From UBA668 sp046086305 (GTDB lineage Bacteria > Actinomycetota > Acidimicrobiia > Acidimicrobiales > Ilumatobacteraceae), in NCBI GenBank assembly GCA_046086305.1, contig JBJSXI010000105.1, positions 1 to 37,285 of the forward strand: a DNA stretch of 37,285 bases, read 5' to 3'. Below, piece after piece: positions 6,537 through 14,357 of the stretch; the first letter of the stretch is position 1; each line of letters begins with the position of its first letter. Made by a program: the position numbers and the translations under genes. The notes under the pieces were generated by a model. The model was not told the DNA's origin and searched no databases. It saw nothing but the letters and a program-made list of their open reading frames with translations.

Positions 6537-8650
6537 CTCTGCAGCAGGAACTCGACGTCGTCGTCGGTGAACAACAGTCGCAGTTCGTCGCGCAGCACCG
6601 GATGTTCGACGAGGAGGGGGTCGACGTCGACGATCTCGAACGCAGCACGGCGCGCCTCGGCGACCAGGTCACGATCACGTCGCAGGGACGCCAGCCGGAG
6701 GTCACTACGCCCCTTCTGCGCGGCACCCATCAACGTGCCCTCACCGCGCAGGTCGAGATCGATCTCGGCGAGCTCGAATCCATCCGTCGAGGCGACGAGG
6801 GCCTCGAGGCGCGGGCTGTCACCTTCGGTGTGCGCGGTCACGAGCCAGCACTGCGACGCGTGCACACCACGTCCGACACGCCCACGTAGCTGGTGCAGTT
6901 GGGCGATCCCGAACCGGTCGGCATCGAGTACGACGATGACGGTGGCGTTGGGCACGTCGACACCGACTTCGATCACCGTGGTGGCCACGAGGACGTCGAT
7001 GTCGCCGGCACGGAAGCGCTCCATCACCGAGTCCTTCTCGGCCGCGGCCATTCGTCCATGGAGCAGTCCGAGACGAAGGTCGGACAGTTCGGCTGAGGCG
7101 AGTCGGTCGAATGTTGCCTGCGCACTCGCCACCTCGAGCTTGTCGCTCTCGTCGATCAGGGGACACACCACATAGGCCTGACGGCCCTCTGCGACCTCGT
7201 CGCGCACGGCCGACCAGGCGGCCTGCTCCATCAGCGGGCCGTTCGCCCACCGGGTGACGATCGGCGTGCGACCGGGTGGCAGTTCGTCGAGGACGGTCAC
7301 GTCGAGGTCGCCGTACACGGTCATCGCGGCCGTGCGCGGGATCGGCGTGGCGGTCATCACGAGGACGTCGGGGACCGCGTCGCCCTTGCGACGCAGTGCG
7401 GCGCGCTGCTCGACCCCGAACCGGTGCTGCTCGTCGACCACGACGACACCGAGGCTGCGGAACTGCACACCCTCCTGGATGAGGGCATGGGTACCGATCA
7501 CGAGGTCGACCGAACCATCGGCGAGGCCGGCAAGCACGTCACGACGTTCGGCGCCGGTGACGCGGTTCGTGAGCAACTCGACGCGCAAAGGGCGGTCACC
7601 GAACAGGTTGGCCGGGTCGGGCACCGTCATGCCGCCGAGCAGACGACTGACCCCGGCGGCATGCTGCTCGGCGAGCACCTCGGTCGGCGCCATGAGCGCG
7701 CCCTGGTGCCCACCCTGCACTGCGACGAGCATCGCAGCGACGGCGACGACCGTCTTACCGGCACCGACATCGCCCTGGAGGAGTCGGTGCATCGGGTGCG
7801 GACCGGCGAGATCGCGACCGATCTCGGTGATCGCTCGCTGCTGTGCACCGGTGAGCGCGTACGGGAGAAGGGCACGGAGGCGGTCGACGAGCGGGCCATC
7901 GACGACGTGGCGGATCCCCTTCGACTCGCGTTCGATCGCCCGCTTGCGCACCACGAGCACCGTCTGCACCCGGAGCAACTCGTCGAAGGCGAGTCGACGA
8001 CGCGCCTCGCGTTGCTCGGCCATCGTGTCGGGACGGTGAATGGCGGACATGGCCTCGTGGCGACCGAGGAGTCCGAGTCTCCCGCGGATCTCCTCGGGCA
8101 CCGGGTCGGCGATGCCACGCGGCTCGCACTTGTGCAGGGCATCCTCGATCCACCCGGCGAGATCCCACGTCGTCAGGCCGGACTTCTCGCTCTGCGGATA
8201 GATGGGAACGATCCGGCCGGTGCGATCACCGATGAGGTCGACGATCGGATTGGTCATCTGCAGACCACCGCGGTACAACTCGACCTTGCCGTACAGCGCC
8301 GCCTGGAGGCCCTCGCGCAGCTGTCGGGCACGCCACGGCTGATTGAAGAACACGATGTGCAGACGACCACTGCCGTCGCCCACCACCGCCTCGACGATCG
8401 TGCGTCGGTTGCGCGCCTGGCGGCTCGACACGCTGCGCACCGTGACGAGGACGAGGGCTTCCTCGCCGGGTCGCAGGTCGCTCACCCGACACTCGTTGGA
8501 ACGATCGACCCACCGGCGTGGATACGTGGTCAAGAGATCGAGCACCGATTCGATGCCGATCTCGCGGAGCCCCTCGAGTCGCCGCTCACCCACTCCTTTC
8601 AGCCGGTCGACCCCGAGTCCGGCGAGGTCGCGCAGCGTGAGCGGGCTCAT
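6533..8650 (-). CDS. recG: ATP-dependent DNA helicase RecG
   Basis: Branch-migrating helicase that remodels stalled forks and recombination intermediates. It has 705 residues, normal. Seen in order: N-terminal helix-hairpin-helix-like LAGLGVDRLKGVGERRLEGL, the wedge OB domain (DLRPGEEALVLVTVRSV...), Walker A QGDVGAGKTVVAVAAM, motif II VVVDEQHRFGVEQR, motif III VMTATPIPRT, the C-terminal helicase motifs VLVATTVIEVGVDVPN and QLHQLRGRVGRG, and the RecG tail with GRSDLRLASL. The ATG at 8650 overlaps the fakA stop as ATGA, so it is coupled to fakA. Upstream in-frame codons to 8734 were excluded because they lie inside fakA. The stop interlocks with the convergent zinc-ribbon gene. Confidence 0.97.
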   Translation of the reverse strand: MSPLTLRDLAGLGVDRLKGVGERRLEGLREIGIESVLDLLTTYPRRWVDRSNECRVSDLRPGEEALVLVTVRSVSSRQARNRRTIVEAVVGDGSGRLHIVFFNQPWRARQLREGLQAALYGKVELYRGGLQMTNPIVDLIGDRTGRIVPIYPQSEKSGLTTWDLAGWIEDALHKCEPRGIADPVPEEIRGRLGLLGRHEAMSAIHRPDTMAEQREARRRLAFDELLRVQTVLVVRKRAIERESKGIRHVVDGPLVDRLRALLPYALTGAQQRAITEIGRDLAGPHPMHRLLQGDVGAGKTVVAVAAMLVAVQGGHQGALMAPTEVLAEQHAAGVSRLLGGMTVPDPANLFGDRPLRVELLTNRVTGAERRDVLAGLADGSVDLVIGTHALIQEGVQFRSLGVVVVDEQHRFGVEQRAALRRKGDAVPDVLVMTATPIPRTAAMTVYGDLDVTVLDELPPGRTPIVTRWANGPLMEQAAWSAVRDEVAEGRQAYVVCPLIDESDKLEVASAQATFDRLASAELSDLRLGLLHGRMAAAEKDSVMERFRAGDIDVLVATTVIEVGVDVPNATVIVVLDADRFGIAQLHQLRGRVGRGVHASQCWLVTAHTEGDSPRLEALVASTDGFELAEIDLDLRGEGTLMGAAQKGRSDLRLASLRRDRDLVAEARRAAFEIVDVDPLLVEHPVLRDELRLLFTDDDVEFLLQS

Positions 8651-10335
8651 TCCACGCCGAACAGGTACGGGTAGAGCGGTTGACCGCCGACGTGCACCTC
8701 GACCTCCACGTCGGGGCGATGCTCGGCGAGCCACCCACGCACCGCGCCGTCGCCGCCGGGTGCGACGTCGACGCCGGTCACGATGGTCAGCAGTTCCGCC
8801 TCTGGACCGACGATCACCTCGAGCAGTCCTGTGACCGCCGCATCGAGCGAGCCGGCGATCGACACGATGCCGCGCTCACCGCCCGGTGTCGCACCGCCGG
8901 CGATGCCGATCCAGTCACCTTCGGCGACGGCGCCGGCAGGTGTCGAGGTCGACCGCACGGCACGGGTCACCTCTCCGGTGGCCATCGCGGCAGCCGACGA
9001 CGACATCGCCGCGACATTCGCCTCGGCCCCCGCCTCGGGGTCGTACACGACGAGCGCTGCGAGCGCTTCGGGCATCGAGGTCGTCGGCACGACGACGACC
9101 CGCTTCTCGGTGAGTCCGTCGAGTTGCTCGGCGACGGGGATGATGTTCTTGTTGTTGGGCAGGACGACCACCTCGGTCGCATTCACCGCCCCCACCGCGG
9201 CGAGCAGCTCGGCCGTACTCGGGTTGAGCGTCTGCCCACCGCTGACGACACCCTGCACCCCGAGCCCACCGAACAACTCGGCGAGTCCCGGCCCGCTCGC
9301 CACGGCGACCACGGCACACGTGACCGGTGGCAGCCCACCGCCCGGCCGCACGACGTGCGCGTCACCCATCGCGAGTTCGCGCTGACGGTGCTCCTCGGCG
9401 ACCTCCTCGAACAGGTCGGTGACCCTGATCTTGCGCGGCCGACCTCCGAGGTCGAGCGCCACCTCGATGGCGGCACCGACGTCGTTGGTGTGCACGTGAC
9501 AGTTCCACAGGCCGTCACCACCGACGACGACGATCGAGTCGCCGATGTCGCCCCAGCGGTGCTTGAAATCGTCGATCGAGTCGTCGACGAGGTCGAGGAA
9601 GTACATGACCTCGTAACGCAGCTCGCTGACGTCGACCCCCTCGCCAGCGGATCGATGCGCAACCGCGTCGAGTTGCTCGGGGGTCGGCCCCTCGATCGTC
9701 GGCGGCTCGGGGAGCGGTTCGCCGTCGACCACGTGGAGCGCCGCATCGAGGAACAGCAGGAACCCCGCCCCGCCCGCATCGACGACACCGGCCTCCTTCA
9801 GCACCGGCAGCATCTCGGGTGTGCGGTCGAGTGCATGTCGGCCCGCCGTGCGAGCGGCACGCAGGACCCCGGCCAGGGTCTCGCCACGCTCTGCCGCCTC
9901 GCGGGCGGCATCGGCAGACTCACGCACCACGGTGAGGATCGTTCCCTCGATCGGCTTGAGCACCGCCTGATACGCGGCCGTGCTCGCGGCCGTGAGCGCC
10001 TCGGCCACCTTGGTCGCCGTCCCTTCGGTGGCTCCCTTCATGGTCGAGGCGAGACCACGCAGGATCTGCGACAGGATGACGCCGCTGTTGCCCCGGGCCC
10101 CCATGAGACTGCCGTGGCTGATGGCGTCGCAGGTCGACGCGAGACCCTCGGGGGCCTGCTCGAGCTCGGCGACGACCGCGTCGAGCGTGCGAGCCATGTT
10201 GGTGCCCGTGTCGCCGTCGGGGACCGGATAGACGTTCAGCCGGTTGATCCCCGGGGCGTGGGCGCGCATCGTGTCGCGGAAGGTGATCACCGTGTGCCGC
10301 AACGCATCGGGGCTCAGCCGTTCGAGGGTGCGCAC
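8647..10335 (-). CDS. fakA: DAK2-domain fatty acid kinase subunit A (FakA/YloV family)
   Basis: ATP-binding subunit that phosphorylates fatty acids presented by a FakB/DegV partner, feeding acyl-phosphate to PlsX/PlsY products. It has 562 residues, normal for FakA. Seen: the DAK2 nucleotide site NVYPVPDGDTGTNMARTL at about residues 34-51, the HGSLMGARGNSGVILSQ loop, and VVDAGGAGFLLFLDA. A middle domain (ELRYEVMYFLDL...DSIVVVGGDGLWNCHVHTND) and a C-terminal domain with LPNNKNIIPVAEQ follow. The GTG at 10335 has TAGTCT 6 nt upstream, suggesting a leaderless mRNA. It is translationally coupled to recG, a pairing common in Gram-positives. No fakB is in the window. Confidence 0.92.
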   Translation of the reverse strand: MRTLERLSPDALRHTVITFRDTMRAHAPGINRLNVYPVPDGDTGTNMARTLDAVVAELEQAPEGLASTCDAISHGSLMGARGNSGVILSQILRGLASTMKGATEGTATKVAEALTAASTAAYQAVLKPIEGTILTVVRESADAAREAAERGETLAGVLRAARTAGRHALDRTPEMLPVLKEAGVVDAGGAGFLLFLDAALHVVDGEPLPEPPTIEGPTPEQLDAVAHRSAGEGVDVSELRYEVMYFLDLVDDSIDDFKHRWGDIGDSIVVVGGDGLWNCHVHTNDVGAAIEVALDLGGRPRKIRVTDLFEEVAEEHRQRELAMGDAHVVRPGGGLPPVTCAVVAVASGPGLAELFGGLGVQGVVSGGQTLNPSTAELLAAVGAVNATEVVVLPNNKNIIPVAEQLDGLTEKRVVVVPTTSMPEALAALVVYDPEAGAEANVAAMSSSAAAMATGEVTRAVRSTSTPAGAVAEGDWIGIAGGATPGGERGIVSIAGSLDAAVTGLLEVIVGPEAELLTIVTGVDVAPGGDGAVRGWLAEHRPDVEVEVHVGGQPLYPYLFGVE

Positions 10336-10340
10336 GGGGC

Positions 10341-10347
10341 CAGACTA
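10341..10347 (-). promoter_or_regulatory. -10 element for fakA-recG
   Basis: TAGTCT (minus; 10342-10347), 6 nt before the fakA GTG. The plus strand carries the same CAGACTA heptamer as at 6363-6369, but no start codon follows at the right distance on the plus side, so only minus-strand use is supported. Confidence 0.5.
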
Positions 10348-10393
10348 GTGAGGCACCGGCCGCCGGGCAGGAGCGAAGCCGCAGGTCGGCTGG

Positions 10394-10399
10394 TAACCT
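10394..10399 (+). promoter_or_regulatory. Putative -10 hexamer for rpmB
   Basis: TAACCT, 8 nt before the rpmB ATG and with no ribosome site between, implying a leader of about one base or none. Inferred. Confidence 0.45.
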
Positions 10400-10407
10400 C
10401 GCCCGCC

Positions 10408-10599
10408 ATGGCAGCTGTCTGTGAAGTGTGCGGGAAGGGCCCCAGCTGGGGCATGAACGTGTCGCACTCGCATCGCCGCACCAAGCGGCGGTGGAATCCC
10501 AACATCCAGCGGGTGCGGGCCCTGGTCGGTGGCACGCCCCGTCGTCTGCACGTCTGCACGGGCTGCATCAAGAGCGGCAAGATCGTCAAGGCCGGCTGA
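10408..10599 (+). CDS. rpmB: 50S ribosomal protein L28, zinc-binding form
   Basis: Large-subunit ribosomal protein of 63 residues. Seen: two CxxC pairs (Cys5/Cys8 in CEVCGK and Cys50/Cys53 in CTGCIK), the core HSHRRTKRRWNPNIQRVRA, and the LHVCTGCIKSGKI end. The four Cys mark the zinc-containing form, as for L32 in this window. The start is the ATG at 10408, giving the family start MAAVCEVCGK. The next gene begins 7 nt after the stop. It is divergent to fakA with about 70 nt between starts, the same neighbourhood (rpmB beside the fakA/recG block) as in many Gram-positives. Confidence 0.97.
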   Translation: MAAVCEVCGKGPSWGMNVSHSHRRTKRRWNPNIQRVRALVGGTPRRLHVCTGCIKSGKIVKAG

Positions 10600-10606
10600 G
10601 TCGGCC

Positions 10607-10828
10607 GTGCAGGGCGTCGTCAAGAGCTACGACCCGTCGAGCGGTGACGGCATCGTGGTCCGTGACACGGACCTCGCCGAGATCGACCTCGCCGCCGACG
10701 CCCTCGCCGAGTCCATCTTCCGGATGCTGCGCCAGGGCCAGCGGGTCGTGTTCGACCTCGACGAGCGCGGTATGGCGACACGCGTGCGCCTCGGCAGCGA
10801 ACGCGACATGGAAACACCCGGGGCCTGA
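10607..10828 (+). CDS. Degenerate cold-shock-domain-like protein
   Basis: A 73-residue protein starting MQGVVKSYDPSSGDGIVVRD, which follows the cold-shock (OB-fold) pattern QGxVKxF-x-GxGFI, and ending its core with EGQRV-like QGQRVVFDLDERGMATRVRL. The RNA-binding aromatic motifs are absent: the RNP1 position reads GDGIVV instead of GFGFI, and the RNP2 region is the acidic IDLAADAL. Classical single-stranded nucleic-acid binding is therefore unlikely without compensation. The GTG at 10607 is 7 nt after rpmB, suggesting co-transcription. A ribosome- or RNA-related role is inferred only from the neighbour. Confidence 0.75.
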   Translation: MQGVVKSYDPSSGDGIVVRDTDLAEIDLAADALAESIFRMLRQGQRVVFDLDERGMATRVRLGSERDMETPGA

Positions 10829-10864
10829 TCCCCGTCCGACTTTCACCGTCCGCTCCGGGGTTGG

Positions 10865-10870
10865 CAGACT
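10865..10870 (+). promoter_or_regulatory. Putative -10 hexamer for pckG
   Basis: CAGACT, 6 nt before the pckG ATG, with TTCACC (10842-10847) 17 nt upstream as a possible -35. The same CAGACT-6-start arrangement occurs before the zinc-ribbon gene and the lipoprotein gene at 13760. Inferred. Confidence 0.45.
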
Positions 10871-10876
10871 TCGGAC

Positions 10877-12664
10877 ATGGCCGCAACCACCGCCAACGAG
10901 CGCCTGAAGGGCTGGGTCGCACAGTGGGCAGCAGTCCTCCAGCCGGCGTCGATCCACTGGTGTGACGGCTCGGCCGACGAGTACGACCGCCTCTGCGGGG
11001 CGCTCGTCGACTCGGGCACCTTCACCCGCCTCGACGAGGCAAAGCGTCCGAACAGCTACTGGGCCCACAGCGACCCGGGAGACGTGGCCCGGGTCGAGGA
11101 CCGCACGTTCATCTGCTCGGCCGATCCGGCCGACGCCGGCCCGAACAACAACTGGCGTGAACCCGCCGAGATGCGCGCCGACCTCCTCGAGCTCTACGCC
11201 GGCGCCATGCGGGGACGGACGATGTACGTCGTGCCCTTCAGCATGGGACCGCTCGGCTCACCGATCGCCCATATCGGGGTGCAGCTCACCGACAGCGCGT
11301 ACGTCGCCGTGAGCATGCGGATCATGACCCGGATGGGCCAGGCCGCACTCGACGTGCTCGGCGACGCCGAATGGGTGCCATGCGTGCACTCGGTCGGCGC
11401 ACCGCTCGGCCCCGACGACTCCGACGTCGCATGGCCGTGCAATCCCGACAACAAGTACATCGTCCACTTCCCCGAGACCCGCGAGATCTGGAGTTACGGC
11501 TCGGGCTACGGCGGAAACGCCCTCCTCGGCAAGAAGTGCTTCGCCCTGCGCATCGCCTCGGTGATGGCCCGCGACGACGGGTGGCTCGCCGAGCACATGC
11601 TGATCCTGAAGCTCACCAATCCGGCCGGCGAGAGCAAGTACATCGCCGCAGCGTTCCCGAGCGCGTGCGGGAAGACGAATCTCGCCATGCTCGCGCCGAC
11701 GATCCCCGGCTGGCGTGCCGAGACCATCGGCGACGACATCTGCTGGATGAAGTTCGGCGCCGACGGACGCCTCTATGCGATCAACCCCGAAGCCGGCTTC
11801 TTCGGTGTCGCCCCGGGAACGGGCTACGAGACGAACGCCAATGCGATGCACACCCTGTGGGGCAACTGCATCTTCACCAATACCGCCCTCACCGACGACG
11901 GTGACGTGTGGTGGGAGGGCATGACCGACACACGTCCTCCCCGTGCGATCGACTGGCGCGGCAGCGACTGGACCCCGGAGACCGACACTCCCGCAGCACA
12001 TCCGAACGCTCGCTTCACCGCACCGGCGTCGCAGTGCCCGAGCATGGCACCCGAGTGGGAGGATCCCGCCGGGGTGCCGATCAGCGCGATCCTCTTCGGG
12101 GGGCGCCGCCGCACGACCGTGCCGCTCGTCACCCAGGCCTTCGACTGGGAGCACGGCGTGTTCCTCGGCAGCATCATGGCGAGCGAGACCACCGCCGCCC
12201 AGCAGGGCGCCGTCGGCCACCTGCGCTTCGACCCGATGGCCATGCTGCCCTTCTGTGGGTACAACATGGCCGACTACTTCCGCCATTGGCTGGCGATCGG
12301 CCACCGCGGCCACGGCACCGCACTCCCGTCGATCTTCTTCGTCAACTGGTTCCGCCGCGACGAGGACGGCCGGTTCCTGTGGCCGGGGTTCGGTGAGAAC
12401 AGTCGTGTGCTGAAGTGGGTGTTCGAGCGTATCGACGGCACCGCCGAGGCGATCGAGACCCCGATCGGCTACCTGCCGACACCGGAGGCGCTCGACGTCG
12501 GCGGCCTCAGCATCGACCGAGCCGACCTCGAAGCCCTGCTGTCGCTCGACGCCGACGGGTGGCGGGCAGCACTCCCCCAGATCGAAGCCCACTTCGAGAC
12601 CTTCGGTGAGCGTCTCCCCGACGAGCTGCGCGCCCAGCTCGGCGAGCTCACCGGCGCGCTCTGA
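10877..12664 (+). CDS. pckG: Phosphoenolpyruvate carboxykinase (GTP)
   Basis: Cytoplasmic enzyme interconverting oxaloacetate plus GTP with phosphoenolpyruvate, CO2 and GDP; the first committed step of gluconeogenesis. It has 595 residues, normal for the GTP class. Seen: the substrate region MYVVPFSMGPLGSPIAHIGV, GSGYGGNALLGKKCFALR, the kinase-1a P-loop FPSACGKTNLAML, the metal site GDDICWMKFG, and FGGRRRTTVPLVTQAFDWEHG, all diagnostic for PCK-GTP. The start is the ATG at 10877. The 48 nt after the cold-shock-like gene hold the promoter, so it is probably transcribed independently. It converges with a minus-strand membrane gene only 6 nt past its stop. Confidence 0.98.
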   Translation: MAATTANERLKGWVAQWAAVLQPASIHWCDGSADEYDRLCGALVDSGTFTRLDEAKRPNSYWAHSDPGDVARVEDRTFICSADPADAGPNNNWREPAEMRADLLELYAGAMRGRTMYVVPFSMGPLGSPIAHIGVQLTDSAYVAVSMRIMTRMGQAALDVLGDAEWVPCVHSVGAPLGPDDSDVAWPCNPDNKYIVHFPETREIWSYGSGYGGNALLGKKCFALRIASVMARDDGWLAEHMLILKLTNPAGESKYIAAAFPSACGKTNLAMLAPTIPGWRAETIGDDICWMKFGADGRLYAINPEAGFFGVAPGTGYETNANAMHTLWGNCIFTNTALTDDGDVWWEGMTDTRPPRAIDWRGSDWTPETDTPAAHPNARFTAPASQCPSMAPEWEDPAGVPISAILFGGRRRTTVPLVTQAFDWEHGVFLGSIMASETTAAQQGAVGHLRFDPMAMLPFCGYNMADYFRHWLAIGHRGHGTALPSIFFVNWFRRDEDGRFLWPGFGENSRVLKWVFERIDGTAEAIETPIGYLPTPEALDVGGLSIDRADLEALLSLDADGWRAALPQIEAHFETFGERLPDELRAQLGELTGAL

Positions 12665-12670
12665 GCGACG

Positions 12671-13069
12671 TCAACTCGCGACGAGCATCGCCCGGATCCC
12701 GAGACCCATCACGAACAATCCGCCGAGGCCGTACAGCAGGTACAGGCGGTGGCGCATCTGGGTGCGATAGCTGTAGATGATCGCCACGGCGATGATCCCG
12801 ACGAAGCCGTAGAACGCGTGGAACTGCGGCAGGGGCACCTCGTAGCGGCCGACGAGTACGGCCCCGAGCACGACCTGCACGAACACGGTCGTCTGGGCGG
12901 CTCCGGTGAACCACCACAGCGCCCGGCTGCGCAGACCGACGACCCGGTGCGCGGCAAGAGCCCACAGTCCGGCAAGCGCGTTGCCGACGACGACGACCCA
13001 CCCCCACGCCTCGTGAAGGTTCGCCGTTGCCTCGAGTCCGGTCGCCACCACCTCGGCGACCCTACTCAC
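12671..13069 (-). CDS. Four-helix membrane protein, unknown function
   Basis: Not recognised. 132 residues with four hydrophobic helices (about 20-40, 48-72, 78-96, 104-128). Histidines at helix ends or inside helices (LHEAWGW, AHRVVG, PQFHAFYGF) and the pattern ALWWFTGAAQTTVFVQVVLGAVL recall heme A synthase/cytochrome-b-like four-helix units, so heme or quinone contact is possible but unproven. The GTG at 13069 overlaps the last 8 nt of the lipoprotein gene (GTGAGTAG), which suggests translational coupling and a joint envelope function. An internal GTG a few codons later is a possible alternative start. Confidence 0.78.
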   Translation of the reverse strand: MSRVAEVVATGLEATANLHEAWGWVVVVGNALAGLWALAAHRVVGLRSRALWWFTGAAQTTVFVQVVLGAVLVGRYEVPLPQFHAFYGFVGIIAVAIIYSYRTQMRHRLYLLYGLGGLFVMGLGIRAMLVAS

Positions 13070-13760
13070 CGCAGCCGAATCCACCCACGAACGACGTGGC
13101 GAACCCGCCGGAATCGGAGTCGGTGAGGAAGGCCACGAGCCCCTGCTCGATGAGGAACGTGGGAGCGAACATGTCGTCGCCAGGCTCGAGCAGACCCGCC
13201 GGATACACGGCGCGCAGTTCACGCACCGTGGCACCGACGCCAACACCCGCGACGGTGACGATCCCCGCAGGACGGATCTGCGAACCGAATGCCGGCCCGT
13301 AGGTGAACGACGCGAAGTGGCGAACCCCGGATGTCACGAACGACTCGTCGGTGAAGAACAGCGTCAGGTCGTTCCACGACACGAACCGCACCTGGGTACC
13401 CGGACACGGCGCACCGGTCGACGTGGGGTCGTCCCACCCCGAGTCCGACGTCGGTGCGCCGAGGATCGCCCGCACATAGGCGATCACCCCGTCGGCGTCG
13501 GCGCCGAACACCGCGCCACCGAGGCCCTCGGCCGACATCGCGAGCGGTGCGCCGATCAGTGTCGTCGTGGTGACGGCCGGAAGTGTGCTCGAAGGCACCG
13601 CTGTCGTCTCGGCGGACGTGGTGGCGGGCGGCACGGTCGTCTCGGTCGACGGCGGCACCGACGATGTCGTCGAGGACACCGAGGTCGTGTCGCTGCTCGC
13701 GGCGTCGGTACACGCAGCAAGGGTGAGGGCGACGGCGAGCATGGCGGTACGTCTGACCAT
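13062..13760 (-). CDS. Secreted lipoprotein with Thr/Ser-rich linker
   Basis: Not recognised beyond its architecture. It has 232 residues: a signal peptide ending in the lipobox LAAC (lipidated Cys17), then a low-complexity Thr/Ser/Pro linker of about 50 residues (DTTSVSSTTSS...AVTTTTL), then a globular domain of about 160 residues (SAEGLGGAVFGADADGVIAYV...) with Cys in PCPGTQ and FGCGE, perhaps a disulfide. The linker is typical of actinobacterial surface lipoproteins. The ATG start has CAGACT 6 nt upstream, so it is probably transcribed separately from the phosphatase 36 nt upstream. It is coupled by overlap to the membrane protein downstream. Confidence 0.88.
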   Translation of the reverse strand: MVRRTAMLAVALTLAACTDAASSDTTSVSSTTSSVPPSTETTVPPATTSAETTAVPSSTLPAVTTTTLIGAPLAMSAEGLGGAVFGADADGVIAYVRAILGAPTSDSGWDDPTSTGAPCPGTQVRFVSWNDLTLFFTDESFVTSGVRHFASFTYGPAFGSQIRPAGIVTVAGVGVGATVRELRAVYPAGLLEPGDDMFAPTFLIEQGLVAFLTDSDSGGFATSFVGGFGCGE

Positions 13761-13766
13761 GGGTGC

Positions 13767-13772
13767 AGTCTG
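13767..13772 (-). promoter_or_regulatory. Putative -10 hexamer for the lipoprotein gene
   Basis: CAGACT on the minus strand, 6 nt before the ATG at 13760, within the 36-nt gap after the phosphatase gene; same geometry as pckG. Inferred. Confidence 0.42.
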
Positions 13773-13796
13773 TCAGTCGGTGCGCCCTCGGAACGG

Positions 13797-14357
13797 TCAC
13801 CTGATGAGCGTGTCGGCCTCGCGACCCACCTCGACGAGGTGGATCCGATCATCGTCGTCGATGTCGACCACCGTCACCGAGGCGTTGTCGAGTCGGTGGA
13901 TGACGACTCGGTCATCACCCAGTGCAGCGCCGATCACTGCGTTCAGAGCGACGAAGTGGCTGACCACCACGGTGTCGGTGTGCAGCGCGCAGAGGGCCGC
14001 GACGACCCCGTCGCGGAACCCGATGTACGGCTCGCCGAGCGACGCCCATGTGCTCGCCATCGCCGCGCGGAGCCACTCGACGCGATCAGCCATCGGGACA
14101 CCTGCCGGTGAGGGGATCTCGGTGACCCCGGGCTCGATGCGGATGTCGACATCCCACTCGTCGGCGATCACCGCAGCGGTCTGTCGACACCGGGCCAGCG
14201 GACTCGACACGACCGGCAGTGGGCCGCGCGGTGCGAGGTGCGCCGCGGTGGCACGCGCCTGCTGGCGACCGAGCGCGTCGATCGGCGGATCGACATCGGC
14301 ATCCCAGCCGGCCGCGGCACGCCCGTGCCGCACGAGATAGAGCCGTCGGACGGTCAC
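13797..14357 (-). CDS. Histidine phosphatase (phosphoglycerate mutase-like) family protein
   Basis: Two-His phosphatase superfamily, 186 residues. Seen: the catalytic LYLVRHGRA (nucleophile His in RHG), DALGRQQARATA, VVSSPLARCRQTA with the second Arg, the acid region GVTEIPSPAG, and the second catalytic His in VVVSHFVALNAVIG. Substrate is unknown; members include alpha-ribazole phosphatase, SixA-like and small-molecule phosphatases. The GTG at 14357 overlaps the PIG-L stop as GTGA and gives the conserved start close to RHG; in-frame codons up to 14411 were rejected because they lie inside the upstream gene. Last of four genes joined by stop/start overlaps. Confidence 0.92.
   Translation of the reverse strand: MTVRRLYLVRHGRAAAGWDADVDPPIDALGRQQARATAAHLAPRGPLPVVSSPLARCRQTAAVIADEWDVDIRIEPGVTEIPSPAGVPMADRVEWLRAAMASTWASLGEPYIGFRDGVVAALCALHTDTVVVSHFVALNAVIGAALGDDRVVIHRLDNASVTVVDIDDDDRIHLVEVGREADTLIR

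Noticed and set aside
8680..10599. 639-codon plus-strand frame running into rpmB
   Set aside because: Antisense to fakA until the last 63 codons, which are rpmB itself; the ATG at 10408 is the real start.
10829..10876. Intrinsic terminator between the cold-shock-like gene and pckG
   Set aside because: CCCCG...CGGGG can pair, but the loop is long, the stem is only 5 bp and no U-run follows.
11258..12592. 444-codon minus-strand frame
   Set aside because: Antisense to pckG with no motif of its own.
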